Shown here in pieces: positions 1-12,682 of a stretch of 64,000 nt of DNA. The position numbers and the translations under genes were made by a program. This DNA comes from Combretum micranthum (taxonomy: Eukaryota; Streptophyta; Magnoliopsida; Myrtales; Combretaceae): assembly GCA_024138025.1 (NCBI GenBank), contig JAMXBD010001574.1, forward strand, positions 275,559 to 339,558. The letters run 5' to 3'. The stretch's first letter is position 1; each line of letters opens with the position of its first letter. The notes under the pieces are model-generated. The model saw only the letters and a list, made by a program, of their open reading frames with translations, was not told where the DNA came from and did no database searches.

Positions 1-1174
1 TAGAAAGCTAAACTTAAAATAATGTTGAGATTAGCATATCCACCATAAAATCCATCTCATCCTTATATTTGTAACATATTATAAAGATAGTGTTACAATA
101 TATACACACACAATAACAATATATATATGTGTGTATCATATGATAAATATGTCTATAATTCTATATGTTATATATATGTATATGTATATATAGTATTACA
201 TTATATTCGTATTGTAGCTTGCAATAAGTGTAAATTTGTTTATACGTGTTAAAATTTTTAATTCTATTATGATTTAATTATATATATATGAGCATAGACT
301 TTAAAGATAAGGCTTTATATTCAAAACAAGATAAGATTAATAATAAATTGCATAGAAAGGTACTCTAGTATATTTATTAGCTATTTGGACCTCATTCCTA
401 AAAATTATTCAGTCAACCACAAGAGATAAATAACAAGTACATTATGCTAACCAAACAAAAAACAACAATTTGAGCCTAAATTTTGTTACTATGGATATAT
501 CATTCAATTCCACATTATTCTTCCAAGTAACAAAAGGTATATTAGTGTTTTACTGTTTGCAACTTTAGGGCTCGTATTAGTAAAAAGCTTAAAAAGTTCA
601 CTTGAGGAGATGTTTTACAACCATAGAGAATGGAAGTAATTTGAATTTCACTTTTAAGTCTAGGTCTAATTTCTTTATCCCTTCTTTATTTATTTTCCAT
701 TGTAATTTATATGTATATTACTTGTTCTTGTTTATGTATATCAAGTTGGTTGTTGATTAAACCTAACTTATTTGAGTATCTCAATTAGTAGCTTTCGTGC
801 TTACTCAATAGCAAAGAGTAAAATGATCTAGACTTTATATATGATACGATTTGAAGTAGGTTATGCAACCAAATAACCCTTTATTGATAAGCTTTAATTA
901 TAATTTTTTGAAATGCAAAATGAAAGTATTTACTAAAGCTCAAAATTGAAAATCACTGAGAATTACTAGAATAGACCCATCATTATTGAGCATAAAAATT
1001 TAAAAATAAATACATATAATAAAAATAAAGCATTAGATTCAAATGAAGATGTATTGAACATTTTGCATTGTAGCTTATTGAATGATTTAGATGAAATTTG
1101 TACATATGCAAGTGTCAAAAAGGCTTATGATAATTTAGAACTATGTGAATGAGGAAACAAAGTAAAGGATACTA
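1..1174. other. AT-rich intergenic DNA
   Basis: No coding region can be supported. The stretch is AT-rich with short TA and CA microsatellite-like runs around positions 100-200. Confidence 0.7.
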
Positions 1175-1188
1175 AGAGTAGTATTTAT
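1175..1188. repeat. probable 5' target-site duplication of the LINE
   Basis: AGAGTAGTATTTAT here matches AGATTAGTATTTAT at 12695-12708, directly after the LINE poly(A) tail (13 of 14 bases). Placement just before ORF1 and just after the tail is what target-primed reverse transcription produces. Confidence 0.55.
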
Positions 1189-1439
1189 ACTTTAAGTTAG
1201 AAACATGTCTCTTCCACAGAACGTCTCCCTCTCTTGCAACCAACTCCTTCCCCTGCTCCTTCTCAATAACGTAAGGAACTCCCTTCCCCGTCTAGGAAAA
1301 AGAAAACACCTTCAAATGAAGATATATCTATACCTGAAGAGGATATGGAAAATCAAAATGATGCACAAGACTTACTTTAAACAGAGGTTCAACAAAAAGA
1401 TCAATCTTCCACAGATGTTGGGTAGCCTCCTCTTGCAAA

Positions 1440-2999
1440 CAACAAATCCTATAAAGACATTACTGCTATGAATATACCCTATAGATATGCGCAAACCTTT
1501 GGACTGGAGGAATCTTCATTTAGAGAAGAAATCGATGTTGATGAAGCTCCAAATGATGATAACCAAATTCTTCTAGCTAAAGAGAAGTGAAAACTAGTAT
1601 CAAAGTTATAAACTTCTCTAATCAAGAGAAAAAAAATGCTTAGATACCCTTGGAAACATGCTCTCATTATTAAAATATATGGTTCCTCTATAGGTTATAA
1701 AATGTTACATGTCAAACTTCAAAAACTCTGGTCTTTTGTAAACAACTTCTCTCTCATTGGATTAGGAAATGGCTACCACAGAGTCTGCCTTAATTCAGAA
1801 GTTGATTACAATGTAAGATAAGGATGGACCATGGTTTATAAATGGCCAATTTTTAACAATTTGAAAATGAGAACCTAACTTCTGAGCATCTACTACCTCT
1901 TTCAATTCTGTGGCTATATGGGTTAGGATTAATGAATTACCAATAGAATACTTTGCCCTAGCGATTACAAAGATCAGTAATAACATAAGACCAATGCTTC
2001 ACATTGATGCTTATGCTACAAATGCAGAAAGAGGCAAATATGCTGGATTATGTGTCTAAGTCAATTTCAGCGAGCCTCTAGTCTACACTATTGTCATAGA
2101 AAACCAAAGTTTTAGATTACAATATGAAGGAATCAAAAGTTTATGTGTTGAATGTGGTTCATAGAGCATTCATCTCTGTTTTGTCCAAAAACAAATCCTA
2201 GCACAGAGATGAACACTATAGTAATCAATGATGCTTCTAGGAACCCAGAAAAAGAGGATGGAATAGAGAACCCCACTTAAGACAATACATCAAGCAAAAA
2301 ATTGGAAAAAAGATCTAGTAGAATACGGAGATCGGATTCTTGTCAAAAAAAAAAAAATCTAATCCTATCAATAGTAAAAATTCAGTGAAAGCAAATGGTA
2401 GGAAATAAGGATCTAACACTTCTAACAACAGATTTTCGGGAAAAAAATCCTCTTCTTTGGAACAAGTACAAAACTGCTCCACATCTAACTCCTCTCCCGT
2501 GAGTCAAAACCACTACTAACTAAAGAATCGGGACCTTACCTCTAATGTCAACTTAGTAAGGCCAAAGACAAATGAAAAAACATATCCAAATTCGAACAAG
2601 ATCTCATCTAATTTTAAACCTGCAGATCAAACTCTACAAAAGGAACATGAGATACAAGACTTTTCCTTCATAAATACAAAACATCTTCTAGTGAAGAAAT
2701 CTCTCTCAAAACAAAAGTTCCCAAATTGAAAAATCTTGTGAGAAACAAAGGGAAAAATGAATAAAAAATGTATAATAGCCTTCGGAATTCAATCTAACCC
2801 CTCTCATCACATTACATGGTGACGAATCAACTTCAAAATCTTCCAAATGGAAACGGACATAACAAAGTTTCAAATAGTGGATGCCTAGAGGAAATCCGAA
2901 TGATGAGGGACAATCACATGTCCCTAGTCCAAGTTCCATGGACTCACCTAGTAATATCAGAACAGAGGGCACCTCCTGCATGAAAGAAAACCTAACCAT
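1440..2999 (+). pseudogene. LINE ORF1 remnant (DUF4283 / zinc-knuckle RNA-binding protein)
   Basis: ORF1 of plant L1 elements encodes the nucleic-acid-binding protein that packages LINE RNA. From 1645 the + frame reads PWKHALIIKIYGSSIGYKM followed by an LxxLW and LGNGY pattern, the typical start of the DUF4283 domain. It continues in broken frames past 2,000. Around 2135-2190 a Cys-x2-Cys-Gly then His/Cys pattern resembles the CCHC knuckle that follows DUF4283. Stops and frame changes occur every few dozen codons. Downstream of about 2,330 only polar, low-complexity coding-like sequence remains. Confidence 0.7.
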
Positions 3000-4496
3000 T
3001 GATAAAGTATATTTTACTCAACTTTTCATGATCAAAAACGATAAACTATTATAGATTTTATAGAAATTGAATGGAAATGATAGTTAAGTATGCTTAAATT
3101 GATATTTCAGGTCTTATAGGATTTATATAACAAAAACAAGCATTTGAGAAGAAGTTTTGAGCAAATTTCGCAAAGGAAACAAAGTAGGCCGGCTCCAAAC
3201 AAAGCAACACCGCTTGCTTACAGGAAATTACATTCAATACCGACTTTTGAAGGAAGCAACACGCCAGCATTCATAACAGCAACAACATCCTACAATTTTT
3301 AAACGTACACTAGCGAAATCATATACTACGCTATCAGCATACATGCCGGTGTAGGCAAAAACCGCTCAAACATAACCAGCTTTTAGATGGAGTAAACATT
3401 CTATACATCTTCTGATTTGAATGAGTGCCAGAAAAAGTAGACTCTATGCCACCTGTGTTGAGCCGGTGTATATGCAAAATTTGCTCTCGGTAATTAATTC
3501 TTCAAATGAATGTCAACTAGATCTACATTTACACCACCGGTGTATGTGTCCTGCGACTTTTCATGTATAAATTCACCTCTTGTTATATCATTTGGAGTAT
3601 GTGTGAAACCCTAGGCATGAATTCTTCTCTATTCGTCCTTGCTCCTAGATCAAGATTAGGGTTAAGAACACTAGTTAGCTTTTTGTTTTTAATTTCATTT
3701 TTAGATTTCACACCGGATTCAAGTGAAAGACATCATTTGGATTTGAATTCAAGAATAGGATTATTTTGACAAGGTGATTTTGTTCTTTTTCTATATTCAC
3801 TTATTGGATGATATTTGAAACTTGTTTCTTTTGATCTTAATTTGGTTTAGAGTTGTTTATTTGAATTATTCAGTTGATGATTTCTATTGTTGATTAAATC
3901 TTTATTCATATTAAGATTGTTGATGCTATTTCATCGTTCGTGTATTTTGGCTTAGATCTGGAATTCATGATAAATTAGGATTAAAATTGGAGAATTCCTT
4001 TCTAGTTGATTTTGTGAATAGCTAATTAAGATTCGAAATTACATATGGATATAGGTTTGAATTCTATTAGGGTTTGATAATTGAAACAAATTTGTCAATT
4101 AATCACTTTCCTAGGAATAGGGAATATTGATTGGTTAATCTAAGATAATAGCTTACTTTGGAAAAAAGGAGTTGTTGTCTTGTGCTTGATTGATTGAAAA
4201 TACTAAACCCATTCACAATTTGGATTAGTAAGTGCAATTCTGATCAGTAGCATACATTCAATTATTATTTAGATATGTTGGCTCTTAACCTAATCAATTT
4301 ACAAGTGTTGGAAACTCAAGATTCTTTGTAGATTAGTCTTAAATCAAAAACCCAAATATATTTTCTCTTGATTTGCCTAGCTATGATTTGGACTAATACA
4401 ATTGATAGCTAGTCCTCACTCTGTGTGGATACAACTCGGTATTCACTAATATATTATTACTGCACACGCAACTGGTACACTAGTCAGTAAAAATTT
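3000..4496. other. unidentified non-coding block inside the LINE
   Basis: This 1.5 kb stretch separates ORF1 from the LINE endonuclease and has no coding resemblance to a LINE. It starts with a relatively GC-richer part (3180-3560) containing three copies of CCGGTGTA (3346-3353, 3463-3470, 3537-3544). It continues as T-rich sequence ending near 4480 in text like TCTGTGTGGATACAACTCGG. That layout recalls non-coding parts of large non-autonomous plant LTR elements, but no LTR ends or target duplication could be located. Nested insertion is inferred from the length of the interruption. Confidence 0.4.
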
Positions 4497-4902
4497 ATGC
4501 ATTTAAAGGAATTTGAAAAGAGATTAAAAAGAGTTTTAAAAAGCATATATAGAAAAAGTGCTATCAACCATCAAATCAATCAAGGAGTTCATGCTTCTAG
4601 TTCCAGTGCCACCAAGCTACGAGCAGATGAATCAGTGCTCGATAATGGAAAAATGGGACAAAACCTTAAAGACAACAGCCCAACAAATTCTCAGAACTAG
4701 GAGCCTCATCATTCCTCCTTTCCTAATCCCAATCTCCCTCAATATGGTGAAAGGAATGAATCAGTTGCACCTCTTCTATAACAGGGAAGAGTTTCTTCGC
4801 ATGATGGATAGTAATTGTTCCCCAGTTTCCTATTGCTTTGAACTAAAAGCTAGACCTTTTCTAGGGATAAAAGTCCGATATTATAGATTCATTTTTCAAT
4901 AA
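4497..4902 (+). other. possible LINE ORF1 tail and ORF1-ORF2 spacer
   Basis: A short open frame (4497-4700, 67 codons) rich in Lys, Ser and Asn lies just upstream of the endonuclease. Its position and polar composition fit the variable C-terminal end of a LINE ORF1, but there is no diagnostic motif. Confidence 0.3.
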
Positions 4903-5792
4903 ATGGAACAATCCATGATGCCCAATTCAGTTAAACCCACTCGTGTCCTAGCTTGGAATATTAGAGGCTTAAATGGCAAGAGAAAGAGAGACCCTGTTCT
5001 TGAAGCTCTCATCGAATATATGCTTGATGTCATTATCCTCATGGAAACAAAGTTGGATAGACAAGGAGTGGAGATCTTTTACTATCACTCCCAAATGGAC
5101 AACTACACACGCATTGAGTCAAATGGACAGAGTGGGGGTATGATGATTCTCTGGAACAATGCAGTGGTAGCTGTGAACTTTATCAAGCAAACATCTTCTA
5201 AAATTCATGCTAAAGTTCAAGTACAAATTTCTAACTCTCCCTCTTCTTGGTTTCTTCCGAATGTATATGGTCCTCCTAGTCCATCTCACAAACCAGCTTT
5301 CTAGCAAAACTAAAGAGACCATGCAAATTTTGTTGGGGGCAAACCTTGGATCATTCTAGGAGACTTCAATGATATAACTTAGAAATTCGAAAAGTGAGGT
5401 GGTACCGGTTTAAAAAAAAAAAATAGAGCCTCGCATTACCATTCTTGTTTGAATGATTGTCACCTTAAAGACATAAGTTACATTGGTCCGAGATTCACCT
5501 GGTCAAACAAAAGAGATTTGACCCATCTCATCTAATTCAAACTTGATAGAGCTTGGGCCAATAATGAATGGGTAAACCTTTACCCTGAAGCCAAGCTCTT
5601 TCACTTAAAAAACTGGGCCTCTAACCATTGTCCCATTCTTCTAAATACTCTGCCTACACCCTTAGCTAATGTCAGAAATCCCATTTTTAGATTTCAACCC
5701 ATGTAGTTTGATCATCCCACCTGTATTTGCCTAAATTCATGATATCTTGAGAGAAAGCCAATTCGATTGTGTCAAAGCCATTGAAGCCTTAC
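4903..5792 (+). pseudogene. LINE ORF2, endonuclease domain (5' part)
   Basis: This is the exonuclease-endonuclease-phosphatase (APE-type) domain that nicks the target DNA for LINE integration. The first 133 codons are open: LAWNIRGLNGKRKRD gives the N-terminal Asn motif and METKLD supplies the catalytic Glu. The frame then breaks, but GDFNDI (near 5360), IGPRFTWSN (near 5490), KLDRAWAN (near 5545) and an ASNHCPI-type motif (near 5620) mark the rest of the domain in order. The SDHxP histidine is conserved, although the usual SDH appears as SNH. Several in-frame stops occur after 5300. The coding stretch stops at 5792, where a solo LTR begins, and resumes at 9273. Confidence 0.85.
5788..5792. 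repeat. 5' target-site duplication (CTTAC) of the solo LTR
   Basis: CTTAC directly precedes the TG of the LTR and is repeated exactly at 9268-9272 after the terminal CA. Confidence 0.85.
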
Positions 5793-8700
5793 TGTAAGCC
5801 CCTAGATTTTTCGATAATATTAGCAAACCCTAAGAACTGGAAGTTGAAACGAAACCCTAAAATTAACCTAGTTCTATGATTAGTCTAGTGAATCTAGATC
5901 CGGCAATCCCGTGTTCTTAAACCCTAGAAAACGAAATTGAGATAATTGTGGAAAACGGTTCGTAATAACATAGGGAAGCCTAAAAATATCAGATTTGAAT
6001 TTTTCTAGAGTCCTTCGGATCCGATCGGGATTAGTTTTCAAAAACCGTGCCTGAAGCACCGGATAGCAAAAATATTCGACAACACCAATAGATTCGTAAA
6101 AAATATAAGGTTTTCAAAAATATCAGTTTTAGAATTTTTCGGCAACTAAAATAACAGATATGGCTTTTACGCGTATTTTTTTACTACCAGTATTTTAATT
6201 GTCTAGTCTACTATTCATAGTACTTTTCTACTATTTATTACTATTCACCTATCTCTACTTTTTCTTACACTCTATTCTTACATACTACTATACCTATACC
6301 TTCCAATTTACCTTCCCCATACAACTTTAATCACATCACACTTTACACATTACTTCTTTTAATTCAAAACAAACAAAAATAATTATTTCCTCCCCCCTTT
6401 TACACTCAAAATCGGCGCCCCCTTGTCCCTCTTTCATCCCATTTTGTTTTCTTTTCCAATTTATTTTATTACATCTAATTTCCACTCCAAAAATCTATAA
6501 ATACCCCCTTCCTCTTCCATTCTTTCACACAACAAAAATTCATTCTAAAACTTCCCAAAATCACTCCACAAAATTCCTCTCCCAAAACCTCTCTCAAGTC
6601 TCTTCTTTTCTTTAGAAAACCAAGTCTTACATAATACAAAACCCATTCTTTTCTTCTTCAACAACCCATAAGCTTTAGGTAAAAGTTCTCATATTCTCTC
6701 ATCATGTTCATATAACTCAACATGAGTTAGTGTATGTTTCTTAGACTCATAGAGTTAAAGAAGCAACAATTTATTCATGTTTTGTTTTTGTTCATGTTCT
6801 TATTTTCTTTATGTATTATGTTGATATTGTTATTATTGTTTCTAACCTAACTTATATAAGTATTATGTATATTATGTCTATATTTATTTAGAGCATTAAG
6901 CTTACTTGTTATTTATTTATTTTCAGTCTTGCAATTTATTTATTTGTTTTATGCAATATTAAGACTAGTCTTTCTAGTCTTAGACTTGTCCATATCAAGT
7001 CAAAACAATTTTATTTCTTTTCTTTTGAGGATAGTCCATTCTTAGTCCCGGGATACCTTGATGAAGCTAAGGTTCCCAATACTTGACTTTACTTTTATGC
7101 TCTTATTTATTTTATTTATGTTGTTTTTATATTTTTGGTTACATATTCTCATTCATGCATGAATATGTTGTTATTGTCTCAATCATAATAGAAATGAGTT
7201 TTCTTAAAGTAAGAATAAGAACTCTTTTTAAAATATAAACTTTGTCACATAAGAAGTTATTTTCCTTAAAGGTTTGAAATTTATCTTAAGCAAATATTCT
7301 TCTAAGTTAGATAAGCTAGCTCAAGTTTTAGTAATAATATGTGGTTTTCACCAAGAAATCATAAAGTAAAGTTATTATAAAACCTCTTTTCAAAGCAATA
7401 AGAAAGATTCTTTATACCTAAACAAAGGATTTCTTAAATTCAATTTTCAAAGTTTTCCACCAACACTAAAGTCTAAGATAAGTTTTTCTAAAATTTACTT
7501 ATAAGATGATATAACTATGAAATATTTAGAAAAACTATATGAAAATCTTGAAAGATTAAATTACTTTGAAGATTAATAACTAAGAAATGGAGTTAAAAGG
7601 AAGAAATACTCATTTATAATAATTTGGAAAATTTTCAAAGTAAAACTAACTTCTTTTCAAGTCTTAAGCTTATCTCACTTCCAAGACATGTGTCTTACAA
7701 AACCATTGTTGAGACAACACCAAATTCATGCATATAGTTTGAGTTTATACATATATATACATAAATTCAAGGGATTTTTCAATCATACTATATTTTTATA
7801 CAAAAGCCCTTGGGTAAAGTAAAGTTTGAAAACTCTAGTTTTGAAGTTTGGAAAAATTCGTATCAAATCTGTACGCTTCTATCCGAGACCTAAATGACTT
7901 CTTTGTGATGAAAAAACCTTAGAAATAGATATATCTTTTTGAGTAGGTAAAATCGGTATATAATATGCGAAATTCCGAGTTAAAATGAGCAAGTTATGGC
8001 CATTTTAAATTGGGATTTCCATTCCATACGATTTTATGAATTCTTTAAGATAGAAGTATAGAACTTGAATAGATCTTGATGAAATACTCATGTTGGGTAT
8101 TTCTTTTGTTTAGGTGTCGAGGATCACGATCTTGTCTTCCCCGAGGATTACTTCGACTCCTAGAGCACTATGGACGAGTGAGTTTCCTAGCTTATGTATT
8201 CGCCATGTGCTTGTAGAATAGAGCACTAGATGTTAGGAAAAGATAAAATTGATATGCATGTGGGATATTATGGGAATTATGTATGTGATTCGTTGTGTGC
8301 GATCAATTAAAAATAAGTATATCGGAACCCGATTTGTGATAAATGTTTCCATGTATGTATTGTTATGTATGCAATTATTGTTTGATCGCTTTAAATGATT
8401 TAAGGTCATATTGAAATCACCATACAATAAATTGCTCATGCATATCACTTAGAATATCATTTCGAAGTTTTGCTACTACTCCTCAGCGTGGGACCGAAAG
8501 GTAAGCTGCCTAGCTACATCTTGAGGGTTAGGACGTACGGGGAATACGGCCTCAAGGTGTAGCCGAGCCGGATCGATCGCTTTGGGCATGGAAGGCCCGG
8601 GACTATAGTACGGTTCGTTGGAACCCCAAGACGCGCGCAAACTTGAGGAGGTTGTTCGGGACCCAGTTCAAAGCATTCCCTAACCACCGATGGAGAGGTA

Positions 8701-9267
8701 AATCCATCAAACATACGAAACCGGATAGTCGTTATAATGTTTGATCATATGATTGTTGCATTCATATGCTTGATTAATAAACTTGTTTGATTGTTGTTAT
8801 GAGTACTATTGCGAAAGAATATCTCACTAAGCTAGTCATGCTATACTCCTATAGACTTTTGATATTGCAGGATTACCTTTTGCACCCGAGACCATCTTGA
8901 TTTCCCCGGGTAGAATCCTCATTTTGAGAAGCTTTTGGAGGCAATCTATTTTGAAGTTATAGAGTAGATTTCTTCTAAAATCTTCAGCTTAGTTATGTTA
9001 TTTTTTTTTAACCATGTTATTAAGAATTATCGGGGGAATGCCCCTTAGAAGCTGTAAGACTTTTATTTCAATGATATTATATTAAGTGTTATTTTGCATG
9101 TTCCGCTGCCAATGTCTTAAAATGCATTACTCCACCGGTCTCCCTTTGTTGTGAATGTACGCCTTGTACCGATATGGAAGCTTTCGAGTGACTGAGGTAG
9201 TCATTCTTAAGTTTTAATATTGCGTACGGCGGGCTGTCACGTTTAGGGTACCCTCTGGGGCGTGACA
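5793..9267 (+). mobile_element. solo LTR (3,475 bp), probably of a Ty3/gypsy element
   Basis: The segment begins TGTAAGCCCC and ends GGGGCGTGACA, giving canonical TG...CA termini with an imperfect short inverted repeat. It is bounded by an exact 5 bp duplication (CTTAC). It contains no open reading frame of note and no second copy of either end, so it is a solo LTR left by recombination, not a complete element. A TATA box lies about 700 bp in. The long LTR and GCCCC/GGGGC ends resemble chromovirus (Tekay/Del-like) LTRs, which is family-level inference. The host LINE coding frame resumes in phase immediately after the second CTTAC, confirming the boundaries. Strand is assigned from the TATA box direction. 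Confidence 0.88.
6495..6503 (+). promoter_or_regulatory. TATA box of the LTR promoter
   Basis: CTATAAATA followed by CCCCCTTCCTCTTCC and a CA-rich start region is a textbook plant core promoter. It fits the U3/R boundary expected inside an LTR of this length. Confidence 0.65.
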
Positions 9268-9272
9268 CTTAC
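9268..9272. repeat. 3' target-site duplication (CTTAC) of the solo LTR
   Basis: Exact copy of 5788-5792, immediately after the LTR end GTGACA. Confidence 0.85.
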
Positions 9273-11120
9273 CTAGAAGGATGCAAGTTTGGATTAAGAA
9301 AACTCTTGGGAACCTAAAAATGGAAAAAGGTAATCTCATTGAAAATCTAGAAAAGCTCCAATTAGAAATCAAATCTAATCCCAATCAAAGGAATGTCAAT
9401 GAGGAGAAACTCTTGATAGAAAAACTTAACCAATGCCTTGATAGAGAAGAAGTCATTTGGAAAATGAAATCAAGATCTAAATGGATAACCAAGGGAGAAA
9501 GAAATACAAGATATTATCATTCGATCACCATCAATAGAAGAGCAAAAAACAGAATCCTTGCTCTAAAAATGAGACGGAGAATGGTATTATTACCAAAAAG
9601 ATATCACTATATTACCCTCTCCTATTTCACTTTCCTTTACCAAACTACTAGGGTAGCTGTGAATCGTGAAAACCCTTGTCATGACTTCTCTGTGGCTAGC
9701 CTCACTCCTGAACAAAAATCCTTTCTTGAGAAGCCTCTTAAGGATTGGGAAATTCTAAATGCATTAAAATAGATCAGTCCTTGGAAATCACCAGCTAAAG
9801 ATGATCTTCATGCTGCTTTCTTTCTTAAATGTTGGTCTTATGTTGGTGATTTTGTAAATTATCTAATTCAGAGCATTTTCAGCACTGCTACCTTACCCCT
9901 TTTTTTAAATCAAATACAAATCACCCTGATCCGTAAAGTCAAAGATGATAACATCCTAAAAAATTTTAGACCCATCAGTTTATGCACTATCCTTTATAGA
10001 ACTGTGACAAAGATCATTTCTCTCAGACTTAGACCCTACCTAGATGGTCTCATTCATCCAGCTCAATCCAATTTCATTCATGGGAGAAAAGGCACTAATA
10101 AAATCATTCTCTTAAATGAAATTCTCCATTCTCTTAATAAAAAAGAATAGGAAAAGTGAGTGGATGATAACAAAGGTTGATCTTGAAAAATCTTTTGACA
10201 AGATTGAATGGAATTTCATTTTTTGGGTCTCGGCTCCCTCAATTTCCTAACATAGATGATCAAACTTATTATTAGTTGTATCTCCACTACTTCCACAAAA
10301 GTTATTATTGATGGAATGCCGTCTCCTTCATTTCACCCATCTAGAGGCCTTAGACAAGGTGATCCCCTATCACCCTACCTCTTCATCCTAACCATGGATT
10401 TCCTTAGTCGTATGATACAACAAGAAATTGAGAGGGGTAAATGGAAATCTTTCAAGGTTAGAGGCTCTGATTTTAGTCTCTCACATATCATGTTTGCTGA
10501 CAATCTCATTCTTATTGCCAAAGCTGACAAAGAGAATGCTCTTTCCATACAAAATACTTTGGAGAACTTTGAACTCCTCTTTGATCTTTCAATCAACAAC
10601 CTCAAATCAAGCATCCTGTTCTCTCGATGTACTAATTCCCAAACCAAGCTAGATTAAAAGGTATTCTCAATTTCAAGGAAACAAAAGAATTGGGTAAATA
10701 CCTAGGTTTTCCTCTTGCTAATGGCAATAAAGTCACTAACCAGCAGCTCCAGAGTATTGTTGACAAAACACAATAAAGTTAAGTGGCTGGAAGGTCAAAA
10801 ACCTTAGTATGGCTGGTAGAATCCTTCTAGCAAAGTCTATGTTACAAGCTCTTCCTACCTATTATCTACAAGTCACCTCATTGCCTAATCTTTTCATCAA
10901 ACATTTGGATAAAATCAAAAGATCTTTTATCTAGAATGAACAAGAAGAACATTGCTATTCTCACTGGTTTTCCTAGGAATCCATCATTACACCCAAAGAA
11001 GAAGGTGGTTTGGGCCTTCTTAACCTAAAAACTAAAAGAAGGCTTGTGCTTTAAAAAATGGCATGAATGGAGAGTAGTAAAGTCAAATGGGCTCATCTAA
11101 TATAGTTAAATACAAAAAGC
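9273..11120 (+). pseudogene. LINE ORF2, linker and reverse transcriptase
   Basis: This part copies LINE RNA into DNA at the nicked target. The linker is open from 9281 for 163 codons and shows the conserved W-x3-SRxxWIxxGExNTRYYH segment (near 9460-9520). The RT follows in broken frames: RPISLC (near 9970), FIHGRKGTN (near 10075), KVDLEKSFDKIEW (near 10180), LRQGDPLSPYLF (near 10350), a catalytic box reading FADN (10493-10504) and a thumb region ending in GGLGLLNLK (near 11010). The FADD box of active enzymes is changed at its second Asp, which removes a metal-binding catalytic residue. Stops near 9772 and 10657 and several frame changes also disable it. Confidence 0.88.
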
Positions 11121-12560
11121 TTACAAATAATTCCCTTGACACAATTCCCCATCTTGCCTCCCCTCTTTGTAAATAGATCTTCTTTAGTCAGGACTCGATA
11201 AAAAACAAAGGATTCTACCTCTCAGGTGATGGGAAAACTACAAAATTTTGGAGGGATCCATGGGGAGGTCGCGAACCCTTAAACAACATCTTTCATGGTC
11301 CTCACACAGAAAATGCTGCAAAATTAACAGTCCACAATGGTTGGATCAATGAATTACAGTGTAATGAAGATCTTATGGGCTATGCTATCTCAAATTATGT
11401 CTGCAAGCTTATTGGTCCTATCCATCTCAACCACCTAACGCTTATTCAAAAATCATCAACCCCAATATCAAATGGGAGCTCTCTATCAACAATATTAATT
11501 TTAGTTTTACTAGAAATCAATTTTCAGACCATCCTTGGGACTGGATTTGGAAATCTCTCTTTCCTCCAAAAATAAAACTCTTCCTTTGGAGAGCATGTCA
11601 TAACAATTTGTCCACGAAAGATATTCTCAAGAGAAGAAACATTACATCGGATGCTTCTTGTCAAGACGTTCTTATTCAAATGAATCTATCTCCCATATCC
11701 TGAAAGAATGCCACAACATTACACATATTATTAACCTTTGGGAAACGATGCATGAACCAAACACACAAGTTAGAGCTTCTTGGATAACTTAGATAAAAGC
11801 AAATTGTAACATACCCAGTGCAACCCATTCCTAAACAAGAACACTCAATCAATTCCTTTTTGGAATTGCGCTTTGGAAAATCTGGCTATCCAGAAACTTT
11901 CTTGTCTTCAACCCCACAAGTACATCACATGATCTACACGAAGACATCAAGACATCAGCAAATGAGCTTTGGGCTCACATCAAACGAAAAAAAAAAAGGA
12001 TTTTTAATATTGAAATAATTAACCTTTGTTGGTGGCCGCCAAACCCAAACTGGTTCAAGATTAACACATATGCATCTATACATCCAACCACAGAAATGGA
12101 AACAATTGCAACAATTATAAGGGATGCCCAAGGCCGATGGATCACTGGAATTGCAAAAAGAATTAGGAAAGTGGACATCCTCATGGCCGACCTATGGGCA
12201 ATAGCATGGGGAATCCAACTGAGCCTACAAATGAACATTACAGCTTTAGAAATCAATTCCCATTCAAAAATAGCTATGCAATTAGTAAACGAACAACTGG
12301 AATCTATATGCTAATGTTATCTCCTTTTGCAGGGAAAGCCTATCGAAGCTGCCACTAAATAAAGTGCTTAACTACCCTAGAGAAACAAATAGAGTAGCAA
12401 ACGCCCTTACAAACGAAGCTCACTTGATCCTACTTGACACCATAATATATGACATGCCTCCATATGGCTTTTTGAACCTTTTAGATTCCAATGTATCCTC
12501 TTATGGTCTGTATAAAGACATAAGACACGATAGGAGATCTCTCGAAGATAGTCTCTAATG
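11121..12560 (+). pseudogene. LINE ORF2, zf-RVT and RNase H-like C-terminus
   Basis: The C-terminal part of plant L1 ORF2 has a Cys-containing zf-RVT region and an RNase H domain that removes the RNA template. Near 11530-11640 the frame reads WDWIWKSLFPPKIKLFLWRA, typical of zf-RVT. Near 12030-12300 an RNase H fold is visible: WWPPNPNWFKIN, then IIRDAQGRWITG, an A-D-L-W-A-I-A-W-G helix and LEINSHSKIA, where the usual LE-x-DS aspartate is replaced by Asn. The tail has NYPRETNRVANALT (near 12370), matching the IxRxxNxxADxLA end motif. Frame changes occur between these blocks. Confidence 0.8.
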
Positions 12561-12682
12561 ATCCTTTTAGGGTTGAGCTTTTGTTTGAAGCATGACCTCT
12601 CAACCTTAGTTGTTTTCTTTTGTTTCTGTTCCTTTGGATGTTCTGCTCCTCTTTGCTTTTAATATAAGTATCTCTTTCAACC

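Noticed and set aside
8233..8714. Two - strand open frames inside the solo LTR
   Set aside because: They lie wholly inside the LTR, are short and have no known domain.
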